Shown here: positions 57,172 to 64,000 of the stretch, piece by piece
Numbering within the stretch: position 1 is the stretch's first letter
How the letters are laid out: each line of letters opens with the position of its first letter
Origin: an uncultured Saprospiraceae bacterium
GTDB taxonomy: Bacteria; Bacteroidota; Bacteroidia; Chitinophagales; Saprospiraceae
Direction: 5' to 3'
DNA: 64,000 nucleotides
Assembly (NCBI GenBank): GCA_937872385.1
Contig: CALMSO010000098.1
Coordinates: forward strand, 1-64,000
Translations under genes and position numbers: made by a program
Notes under the pieces: model-generated
Database searches by the model: none
What the model was told of the DNA's origin: nothing
Seen by the model: the letters and a program-made list of their open reading frames with translations, nothing else

Positions 57172-58944
57172 ATGAATCGCTTTTCAAACCTGTTTCTTAC
57201 TTTAATGCTGGGTTTGCTTGCCCTTACGGCTTGCAAAAAAGAGGCGGCAATTGATTACAAACGCACCGACAACACGGCTATCATTCGCTTGCGCGTGGAG
57301 CCGGGCAGCTTGCATCCAGTATTGGTGACAGACAACTACGGCCGCCAGTTGGTGATGCAAATGTTCATGTATCTTATCACGCTCGATCCTGAAACCTACG
57401 AATATATCCCGTTTTTGGCTAAGGCGCGCCCTGTAGTAGCAGAAATCACGGAAGGACCTTACGCCGGCGGCTTGTCCTACACCTTTGAAATACACGACGA
57501 AGCCCGCTGGGATGATGGCACACCCGTAACGGGGCACGATTATGTCTTTTCGCTCAAGGCGGTACTCAACCCCTTAGTACCCGCGCAGCGGCTGCGGCCC
57601 TACTTGGCTTTTATAAAAGATGTGCAGGTGGACGCTGCCAATCCGAAAAAATTTACGGTATTCACGAATGAAAAATACATCCTCGGCGAAGAGGCCGTGT
57701 CCAGTACTTTTGTGGTAATGCCAGAAGCTTTTTACGATTCGGAGGGCTTGATGAAAACAATAGCGCTAACCGACCTGACCGACCCAGAGAAAGCAGCGGC
57801 CTTAGCTCAAAATGAACCGCGTTTGCAGCAATTTGCCGGCTTGTTTAGCGATCCGAAATACGCGCGCGAAAAAGATTTTATCAGTGGCTGCGGCCCTTAT
57901 CAGTTTGAAGAATGGCAAACCGGGCAGAAAATTATACTCACCAAAAAAACCAACTGGTGGGGCGATGCCTTAGCTAATCGTTACCGGGCCTTGCGCGCTT
58001 ATCCCGATCGGTATGAGTATTTGCCAGTGGGCGAAGATGCGACCGCCGTGGCCGCCATGCGCGCCGAAGACATGGACGTAGTAACGGATATTCCGACGAA
58101 GGATTTTTTAGAATTGCGCGAAGACCCTTACGTGCGCGAACGGTTCAACTTTTATACGCCGACCATGATGGCTTACGCCGTTTTGTATATGAATAATAAA
58201 AACCCGAAACTTTCGGATAAAAGAGTGCGCCGCGCCATTGCACACGCGATTAATGTGGATGAAATTATTGAAACCATTTACGATGGCTTTGGCCAAAGGG
58301 CCATTGTACCGCTCAATCCGGGCGCTGTTTATTATAATAAAAACCTGCAGCCGGTGCCATTTGACATTGCGGCCGCGCGCAGACTACTCTCCGAAGCCGG
58401 TTGGGAAGACACCAACAAAAACGGCACGGTGGACAAGGAAATCAACGGCGAGCGCGTAGAATTATCGCTTTCTTGCTTTGTAGCCGCCAGCAGCGAAACC
58501 GGCCGCAATGCCTTACTACTGGCGCAGGAGGGGTTGCGCCAGGCGGGCATTACGCTGGAGATTGTACCCCAAGAATTTGCCGTATTTATGGACGAAGTGC
58601 GCCGGGAGAATTATGAAATGGCTTCTGGCGGGCGTACCATTTTATCTTCGCTATGGGATCCGTTTCAAGACTGGCACTCGGAGAGCGCTTCTGGTGGCGA
58701 CAACCACAACAAATTTCGCAATGCAGCTGCCGACAAGCTGATTGAGGAGATTCGCGTCACGCTCGATGAAGGCAAGCGCAATGATTTATATCGCCAATTG
58801 CAAGCAATTATTTACGAGGAGCAGCCTGGTGTTTTTCTGTTTCATCGTACGGCTACGCTGGCTATTCACAAACGTTTTGAGGCGATTAGCTTTTCAGATT
58901 TGCCCAACTACGTGCCCGGCGAGCTACGCCTGAATGTAAAATGA
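57172..58944 (+). CDS. ABC transporter substrate-binding lipoprotein (family 5)
   Basis: 590 residues with signal peptide II and lipobox LTAC (Cys near residue 22). Solute-binding family 5 (peptide/nickel): ETYEYIPFLAKARPVV, YTFEIHDEARWDDGTPVTGHDYVFSLKAV (the family signature near residue 110), ISGCGPYQFEEWQTGQKIILTKKTNWWGD, KRVRRAIAHAINVDEIIETIYDG-like RVRRAIAHAINVDEII, and RLLSEAGWEDTNKNGTVD. It would deliver oligopeptides or a related ligand to a permease; the permease gene follows 61 bp later. The Ca-binding-like DTNKNGTVD loop is typical for this group. Confidence 0.92.
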   Translation: MNRFSNLFLTLMLGLLALTACKKEAAIDYKRTDNTAIIRLRVEPGSLHPVLVTDNYGRQLVMQMFMYLITLDPETYEYIPFLAKARPVVAEITEGPYAGGLSYTFEIHDEARWDDGTPVTGHDYVFSLKAVLNPLVPAQRLRPYLAFIKDVQVDAANPKKFTVFTNEKYILGEEAVSSTFVVMPEAFYDSEGLMKTIALTDLTDPEKAAALAQNEPRLQQFAGLFSDPKYAREKDFISGCGPYQFEEWQTGQKIILTKKTNWWGDALANRYRALRAYPDRYEYLPVGEDATAVAAMRAEDMDVVTDIPTKDFLELREDPYVRERFNFYTPTMMAYAVLYMNNKNPKLSDKRVRRAIAHAINVDEIIETIYDGFGQRAIVPLNPGAVYYNKNLQPVPFDIAAARRLLSEAGWEDTNKNGTVDKEINGERVELSLSCFVAASSETGRNALLLAQEGLRQAGITLEIVPQEFAVFMDEVRRENYEMASGGRTILSSLWDPFQDWHSESASGGDNHNKFRNAAADKLIEEIRVTLDEGKRNDLYRQLQAIIYEEQPGVFLFHRTATLAIHKRFEAISFSDLPNYVPGELRLNVK

Positions 58945-59005
58945 TGTAATTTCTCGGACCGAAGGTCTATGCTCGGTTTCGTCCATATTGCTAATGATTT
59001 GAATT

Positions 59006-60415
59006 ATGCTGCGGTACTTGCTTCGGCGTCTTGTTGTTTTTATTCCTACCTTATTGGTCATCTCGCTGCTGGCCTTTGGTCTGAGTAAAGTAGCGCCTGG
59101 CGATCCGGTAGAAGACAAGAGCGAGGCTGCCACCCGCGTGTCAGATCCCGAGCGCGTTTATCGAGAAACGGCTACCTTCTGGGGTCTCGATAAGCCGGTT
59201 TTTTATTTTAGCCTGACTTCGGCTGCCTATCCGGACAGTTTGTACAAAATCGTTTTGAAATATCGCCGCGAAACCCTACAAAAACTAATCGCACAATATG
59301 GCAACTGGCCACAAATAGATGCCTATTATCAACAAATACAAGCCCTCGAAGCTACCCTCTATACCTTGCCCTATGGCCATGCCGTGCAGGAAACCGGCCT
59401 GGTGCGCAGTACCGTACGCGACCTCTATCTGCACCACCGCGACGCGCGTATTAGCGCTATTGTAGATACGCTACAAGCGCTCGCCACCCGCGATACCGCG
59501 CTGATGCGCGTAGCTGGCACACAAATCAATGCCTTGCAACAGCAATACGTACAAGTAAAACGCACGGCAACGCCCGGTAAGCTCCTCCAACCCGACTTTA
59601 AATGGCACGGCCTTGATAATCAGTACCATAACTGGTTCAGCCGTTTTTTGCGCGGTGATTTCGGACGCTCCTACTACGACAGCCGGCCCGTGGCCCACAA
59701 AATGAAAGACGCACTCTTCTGGACCTTAGTGATGAACGGTACAGCGATTCTGCTGGCCTATTTCCTCTCGATACCCATCGGTGTGTTTTCAGCGGTGCGC
59801 CGCAATACGCCCGCCGACCGCGCACTCACGGTGCTGCTCTTTGTGTTGTATTCACTGCCTACCTTTTGGATTGCCACCATGCTGGTCGTATTTTTCACTA
59901 CGCCACAATATGGCATGGACTGGTTTCCTACCATGGGCGTCGGCAATGTACCTGATAGCGCTTCCCTTTGGCAACGGCTCTCTACCCGGATTGAGCACCT
60001 TGCGCTGCCCGTCTTTTGCCTCACCTATGGCTCGCTGGCTTTCATCTCTCGGCAGATGCGCGGTGGTATGCTCGATGTATTACAACAAGACTATGTGCGC
60101 ACGGCCCGGGCCAAAGGGCTGCCCAATCGCACCGTTATCTGGAAGCACGCTTTTCGCAATGCACTTTTTCCATTGGTCACGATGTTTGCTTCGGTGTTCC
60201 CAGCAATGCTGGCCGGCTCCGTAGTTATTGAAGTAATTTTCAATATTCCCGGCATGGGCAAACTCACGATTGATGCCATTAATGCCCGCGACTGGCCGGT
60301 GGTTTATACTGTACTCATGCTGTCGGCTATTCTGACTATGGTCGGCATCCTCATCTCCGATATGCTCTACGCAGCGCTCGATCCGAGGGTGTCTTACAGC
60401 CGCCGGCAGGCGTAG
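59006..60415 (+). CDS. ABC transporter permease, DppB/OppB type
   Basis: 469 residues, longer than the ~310-330 of usual DppB. After the first membrane helix (YLLRRLVVFIPTLLVISLLAFGLSKVAPGDPVE) there is a soluble periplasmic stretch of about 180 residues (~45-225) rich in helices (YYQQIQALEATLYTLPYG, INALQQQYVQVKRTA) before the WFSRFLRGDFGRSYYDSRPV segment. The permease core follows with about five helices and the EAA-like loop YVRTARAKGLPNRTVIWKHAFRNALFPLV (~365-395). The second permease and the ATPases are not next to it; the downstream gene is a glucosidase. The complex must be completed from elsewhere. Confidence 0.9.
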   Translation: MLRYLLRRLVVFIPTLLVISLLAFGLSKVAPGDPVEDKSEAATRVSDPERVYRETATFWGLDKPVFYFSLTSAAYPDSLYKIVLKYRRETLQKLIAQYGNWPQIDAYYQQIQALEATLYTLPYGHAVQETGLVRSTVRDLYLHHRDARISAIVDTLQALATRDTALMRVAGTQINALQQQYVQVKRTATPGKLLQPDFKWHGLDNQYHNWFSRFLRGDFGRSYYDSRPVAHKMKDALFWTLVMNGTAILLAYFLSIPIGVFSAVRRNTPADRALTVLLFVLYSLPTFWIATMLVVFFTTPQYGMDWFPTMGVGNVPDSASLWQRLSTRIEHLALPVFCLTYGSLAFISRQMRGGMLDVLQQDYVRTARAKGLPNRTVIWKHAFRNALFPLVTMFASVFPAMLAGSVVIEVIFNIPGMGKLTIDAINARDWPVVYTVLMLSAILTMVGILISDMLYAALDPRVSYSRRQA

Positions 60416-60559
60416 CGTTTTTTGTATAGAAACCCCCGTTTTGAGTAGGATAAATGATAAAAAAATGCGATTTTTAACCGTGGAGATGAATAGGCAATAG
60501 AAATTTAATTACAAACCATAAAACCGCGAATTGCGAATTGCGAAAAATAAAAATACATC

Positions 60560-62209
60560 ATGACGCATACCTGGTGGAAAGAATCCGTTATTTACCAAAT
60601 TTATCCGCGCAGTTTTAAAGATACGAATGGTGATGGTATTGGTGATTTGCGCGGCATTATTGAAAAATTAGATTATTTGAAAGAACTCGGCATTGACATC
60701 ATCTGGCTGAATCCTATTTACAAATCGCCGAATGATGACAATGGTTATGATATCAGTGATTATTACGACATCATGGATGAGTTCGGCACCATGGCCGATT
60801 TTGATGAACTGCTCGCCGAGGCGCACCAGCGGGGCATTCGCATCCTCATGGATCTTGTGGTCAATCATACTTCCGACGAGCACGAATGGTTTCAGCAGTC
60901 CCGCCAATCAAAGGACAATCCTTACCGCGATTATTACTTCTGGAAACCCGAACCCGCCAACAACTGGCCCTCGTTTTTCAGCGGCAGCGTATGGCAAAAA
61001 GATGATGTCACCGGTGAATATTATCTCCATTTATTTACTAAAAAACAACCTGACCTGAACTGGGAAAACCCCGCCGTGCGGCAGGATGTGTATAAACTAA
61101 TGCGCTTCTGGCTCGATAAAGGCATTGATGGTTTCCGGATGGATGTAATACCGATGATTTCCAAGCGGCTTGATTTTCCAGACGCCGATACCGATGATTT
61201 CGGGCAAATTATTGAGCGTTATTATGCTAATGGCCCGCGCGTACATGAGTTTTTACAAGAAATGTACCGCGAAGCCCTAGCGGATTATGATGTAATGACC
61301 GTGGGCGAGGGCGCAGGCATTCCGCCGGAAATGGCGAATGATTATGTTGGCGAAGATCGCAAGGAACTCAGCATGATTTTTCACTTCGGGCACATGGGTC
61401 TTGATCATGGGCCAGGCGGCCGCTTCGACCCTAAAGGCTGGACACTCAGCGAGTTCAAGCGCATTTTCAATATTTGGCACCAAGCAGTGGGCGACCGGGG
61501 CTGGGTAAATGTTTTTTTGGATAATCATGATTTTCCGAGAATGGTTTCGCGCTTCGCTAATGATAATCGCTACCGGGTAGAGTCTGCTAAACTTTTAGCG
61601 ACACTTTTACTTACTATGCGCGGCACGCCCTGCATTTACTATGGTAGTGAAATAGGCATGACCAATATTCACCTCGATAAATGGGAAGATTTTGATGATG
61701 TAGAAATAAAAAATGCTTACCAAGCAGCCAAAGAGCGCGGCGATGACCTGGACAAACTCATGGCCGCCGCCAATGCTAATGGCCGCGACAATGCCCGCAC
61801 GCCCATGCAATGGGACGACAGCCCGCACGCGGGCTTCACTACGGGCCAGCCCTGGCTGAAAGTGAATCCGAATCATACAGAAATAAATGTAATAAAAGAC
61901 CAAGCAGCGCCGCATTCTATCTTTCGATATTACCAAGAAATATTACAATTGCGTAAAGCGCACTCCACATTGGTATATGGTGATTATGAAGACCTCAATC
62001 CCGATAGTGAATACATTTATTATTATCGCCGGTATGATGCCAATGGCGAATTTTATATTATATTAAACTTTAGTAGTAGCGAAATTCATAACATACCGCT
62101 ACCGAAAGATGCAGAAATCACGCTGCTGATTTCAAATTACCCGACCGAGCGCGGCTTTATTAATAATTTAAAACCTTGGGAAGCAATAGTTTATAAAGTA
62201 AAAGCATAA
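60560..62209 (+). CDS. GH13 alpha-glucosidase (oligo-1,6-glucosidase type)
   Basis: 549-residue cytoplasmic glycoside hydrolase. (beta/alpha)8 barrel with WWKESVIYQIYPRSFKDTNGDGIGDL at the start, MDLVVNHTSDEHEWF, the nucleophile D195 in GIDGFRMDVIPM, acid/base E250 in VMTVGEGAG and the third carboxylate D324 in LDNHDFPRMVSR; RTPMQWDDSPHAGFT marks the GH13_31-type alpha-1,4/1,6-glucosidases. No signal peptide, so it should act on imported oligosaccharides. It follows the ABC permease by 145 bp, with a GCGAATT tandem bit in between, and no regulator or sugar transporter is adjacent. Confidence 0.94.
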   Translation: MTHTWWKESVIYQIYPRSFKDTNGDGIGDLRGIIEKLDYLKELGIDIIWLNPIYKSPNDDNGYDISDYYDIMDEFGTMADFDELLAEAHQRGIRILMDLVVNHTSDEHEWFQQSRQSKDNPYRDYYFWKPEPANNWPSFFSGSVWQKDDVTGEYYLHLFTKKQPDLNWENPAVRQDVYKLMRFWLDKGIDGFRMDVIPMISKRLDFPDADTDDFGQIIERYYANGPRVHEFLQEMYREALADYDVMTVGEGAGIPPEMANDYVGEDRKELSMIFHFGHMGLDHGPGGRFDPKGWTLSEFKRIFNIWHQAVGDRGWVNVFLDNHDFPRMVSRFANDNRYRVESAKLLATLLLTMRGTPCIYYGSEIGMTNIHLDKWEDFDDVEIKNAYQAAKERGDDLDKLMAAANANGRDNARTPMQWDDSPHAGFTTGQPWLKVNPNHTEINVIKDQAAPHSIFRYYQEILQLRKAHSTLVYGDYEDLNPDSEYIYYYRRYDANGEFYIILNFSSSEIHNIPLPKDAEITLLISNYPTERGFINNLKPWEAIVYKVKA

Positions 62210-62317
62210 TGCGGATGTAATAATTCGATGGATAGAATTTTGAATATTTTATAAATTCGCTGCCTGTTAAAAACGCTTATTATTACATTTTATTTTGTGA
62301 AAAGCACTATACTATAA

Positions 62318-63217
62318 ATGATGCACAAATCCGGTTTTGTAAATATCATTGGGCGGCCGAACGTAGGAAAATCCACGCTGATGAATGCGCTGGTGGGCGA
62401 GCGGATGTCTATTATTACACACAAACCGCAAACTACGCGCCACCGCATCTTTGGTATCCTGAGCGGTGACGATTTTCAGATTGTTTTTTCGGATACGCCG
62501 GGCGTCATCAAAAATCCTGCCTACAAAATGCAGGAAGCCATGAATCGTTTTGCGCATTCTACTTTTGAAGATGCCGACTTGATGCTCTTGGTGATTGAAC
62601 CCAATGAAACTTGGCCCGACGACGACCCGCTGCTCAAGCGGTTGGGGCACATGGAAGTTCCCATCTTTTTGATTATCAATAAGATAGATCTTTCTTCGCA
62701 AGTGCAAATTACGGAGTTGGTAGCCCAATGGCAGCAGCGGCTTTCGTTCGCGGGCATTTTTCCGATCTCGGCTTTACATCAATCTGGCACAGCGGGGCTG
62801 CTGCAACTTATCCTCGAGCACTTGCCAGAGGGGCCCGCCTATTTTCCGAAAGACCAAATCACCGATCGCACCGAGCGTTTTTTCGTCAGTGAAATTATTC
62901 GGGAAAAAATACTCGAATTGTACGAACAGGAAATTCCCTACTCCTGCGAGGTGGGCATTGACGATTTCAAAGACACCGAAACCAACACCGGCGAGGCGCT
63001 GGCCCGCATCAGTGCTGTCATTTACGTAAGCCGCAAGACGCAGAAATCCATTCTGATTGGTAAAAACGGTGCGGCCATCAAGCGCCTCGGCACCGAAGCC
63101 CGCAAAGCCATGGAGACCTTCCTCGAGCGCAAAGTATTTCTTGAGCTACACGTAAAAGTGCGTGACAACTGGCGCGACGACGAGCAAATGCTGCGCCGAT
63201 TTGGCTATCAAGAGTAG
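62318..63217 (+). CDS. era: GTPase Era
   Basis: 299 residues. Ribosome-assembly GTPase that binds the 3' end of 16S rRNA. G1 in IIGRPNVGKSTLMNALVGERMSI (residues ~9-31), switch I with ITHKPQTTRHRIFGIL, G3 in FSDTPGVIKNPAYKMQEAM, G4 in IFLIINKIDL and G5 in IFPISALHQSG; C-terminal KH domain (~205-295) with SVIYVSRKTQKSILIGKNGAAIKRLGTEARKAME. The KH GxxG loop IGKNG is intact. Two adjacent ATG codons open the gene; the first is taken. Confidence 0.96.
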   Translation: MMHKSGFVNIIGRPNVGKSTLMNALVGERMSIITHKPQTTRHRIFGILSGDDFQIVFSDTPGVIKNPAYKMQEAMNRFAHSTFEDADLMLLVIEPNETWPDDDPLLKRLGHMEVPIFLIINKIDLSSQVQITELVAQWQQRLSFAGIFPISALHQSGTAGLLQLILEHLPEGPAYFPKDQITDRTERFFVSEIIREKILELYEQEIPYSCEVGIDDFKDTETNTGEALARISAVIYVSRKTQKSILIGKNGAAIKRLGTEARKAMETFLERKVFLELHVKVRDNWRDDEQMLRRFGYQE

Positions 63218-63510
63218 TGCTGGACGGGTATATTGTCAAATAGTTACAGGATAAATTTCGATGCCTCGGATACGTTTATTATATAAGTTTTTTGTCTGAT
63301 GTATTTGTGGATTATGCTCATAACCATCGGATAGCATAAAGAAATCGTTCATCTTAAACAGCTTTAATAACGATCAGGGTTTATTTACTTCGGGCTGCGC
63401 ATTCTTTAGTGGGTCCGAACTCGCCACGATTTTTATCGCTGAAAAAGCAAGTTGGACGACAAAATTTTGCCAAACTGGTGAATTTCGTTATTTCTTTCAT
63501 CAAGCATCTA

Positions 63511-63625
63511 ACTAATACCGATTTCAATTGAACGTGATGTATTTTTTTTGCGTTCAAAACCCTGTTTTTCAAGGCTTTACAAAATATAAAATCGGACTTC
63601 ACAAATCGTAAATGATATAATATCT
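63511..63625 (-). repeat. Dispersed repeat family 1, copy 4
   Basis: Opposite in orientation to copies 1 and 2. On the plus strand it begins CTAATACCGATTTCAATTGAA, trimmed here: landmarks are TAATACC at 63513, CAATTGAA, GTTTTTCAAGGCTTTACAAAA and GGACTTCACAAATCGTAAAT, ending near GATATAATATC. It lies in the gap between era and the truncated gene at the window edge (63218-63647), where no gene is otherwise supported. Confidence 0.7.
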
Positions 63626-63647
63626 TATTGAAATTCGCATCAATAAA

Positions 63648-64000
63648 TTACACTTTGCGGCTCTCCTCCAAGAGCCATTGCTTGTTGATGACATTGTCAG
63701 CAGCGGCAATTTTTTGATGCAAAACAGCGAGTTTTTCTTGCAATACCTTCCGCGGGTAAGTGTCGGCATGGTGCTTGAGCATGGCGAGGCTTTTGGCAAA
63801 ACGCAGCAGATTGGTATAGCTTTTCTTCTCGGCGGTCGTCATTTTTCGATTGCGAATGACATAAATGCGGAAAGTTTCAATCAGCCCCAGAAAAGCCTCC
63901 GTGTCTTTCAGATCATAATAAATACGCAATTGTAAGAAAGTGGTATTGAGGTGATAAAAGACATCTGTAAACTGCACGTTGCGAAGCACCTCCAGCGCGT
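63648..64000 (-). CDS. C-terminal part of an unidentified protein (cut by window edge)
   Basis: The minus-strand frame is open from the window end to a stop at 63648, giving at least 117 residues of a longer protein. The visible part is strongly alpha-helical and basic (VFYHLNTTFLQLRIYYDLKD, FLGLIETFRIYVIRNRKMTTAEKKSYTNLLRFAKSL, AVLHQKIAAADNVINKQWLLEESRK). It resembles helical-repeat C-termini seen in some Bacteroidota proteins, but I do not recognise a family. The start lies beyond the window. Confidence 0.7.
   Translation of the reverse strand, partial: ALEVLRNVQFTDVFYHLNTTFLQLRIYYDLKDTEAFLGLIETFRIYVIRNRKMTTAEKKSYTNLLRFAKSLAMLKHHADTYPRKVLQEKLAVLHQKIAAADNVINKQWLLEESRKV

Noticed and set aside
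63381..63602. 73-codon minus-strand ORF after era
   Set aside because: Overlaps a family-1 repeat and has no motif.

Overview
The window is a gene-dense chromosomal segment of a member of the Bacteroidota, most likely of the Saprospiria/Chitinophagia type. Several things point there: a MurF-alanine racemase fusion, an ExbB-ExbD-ExbD-TonB operon, a giant SBBP-repeat protein ending in the gliding-motility/type IX secretion (T9SS) type B sorting domain, many lipoproteins, and promoters with the Bacteroidota -7 box TAnnTTTG (sometimes with a TTTG -33 box) instead of the E. coli consensus. The exact genus cannot be fixed from the sequence alone. No rRNA, tRNA, CRISPR array or transposase gene was seen.

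Layout. 0-6 kb: ftsK, then an AT-rich locus with a tiny secreted four-Cys peptide behind a promoter whose spacer holds a G10 tract, and a propeller-like lipoprotein; then a Crp-type regulator and a 57-residue membrane protein. 6-15 kb: pterin dehydratase, MurF-Alr, a HEAT-cyclophilin lipoprotein, gcvT, a GbsR/MarR regulator, serA and a small secreted protein. 15-20 kb: cvpA, then folC and the exbB-exbD-exbD-tonB operon on the minus strand. 20-24 kb: a fadN-fadA beta-oxidation operon interrupted by a four-helix-bundle gene sitting inside perfect 31-bp inverted repeats. 24-30 kb: a truncated kinase-like ORF broken by a palindromic repeat, an oxidoreductase, a bile-acid/sodium symporter homologue and a short methylmalonyl-CoA mutase small subunit. 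28.5-32 kb: iscS-iscU-iscA with a palindrome near the promoter, and a glycosyltransferase. 32-44 kb: secreted and membrane proteins, rsmB, a glucosaminidase-like protein lacking the usual catalytic Glu, dprA, alkaline phosphatase, a thioesterase, and an ECF sigma factor overlapping a membrane-anchored beta-barrel partner. 44-51 kb: the T9SS-secreted SBBP protein and ligA. 51-64 kb: an OMPLA-like barrel, a eukaryote-type (GSII) glutamine synthetase beside an animal kidney-type-like glutaminase with ankyrin repeats, a Tat-exported oxidoreductase, a peptide ABC binding protein plus permease, a GH13 alpha-glucosidase, era and a truncated gene at the right edge.

The intergenic regions carry several families of short dispersed repeats. 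Family 1 is about 110-118 bp with ATTAATACC/GGTATTAAT-type ends (4 copies). Family 2 has the head TAAGTAATrGGAC, the core TTGATAATCA and the tail AAAATAATTATGT (4 loci, one apparently split by other repeats). Family 3 is a 115-bp GC-rich palindromic element. There are also simple tandem tracts. Several repeats begin exactly on the stop codon of the gene to their left. The most unusual items are the four-helix-bundle cassette in the fad operon, the G-tract promoter/peptide/lipoprotein locus, and the paired eukaryote-like glutamine synthetase and glutaminase.
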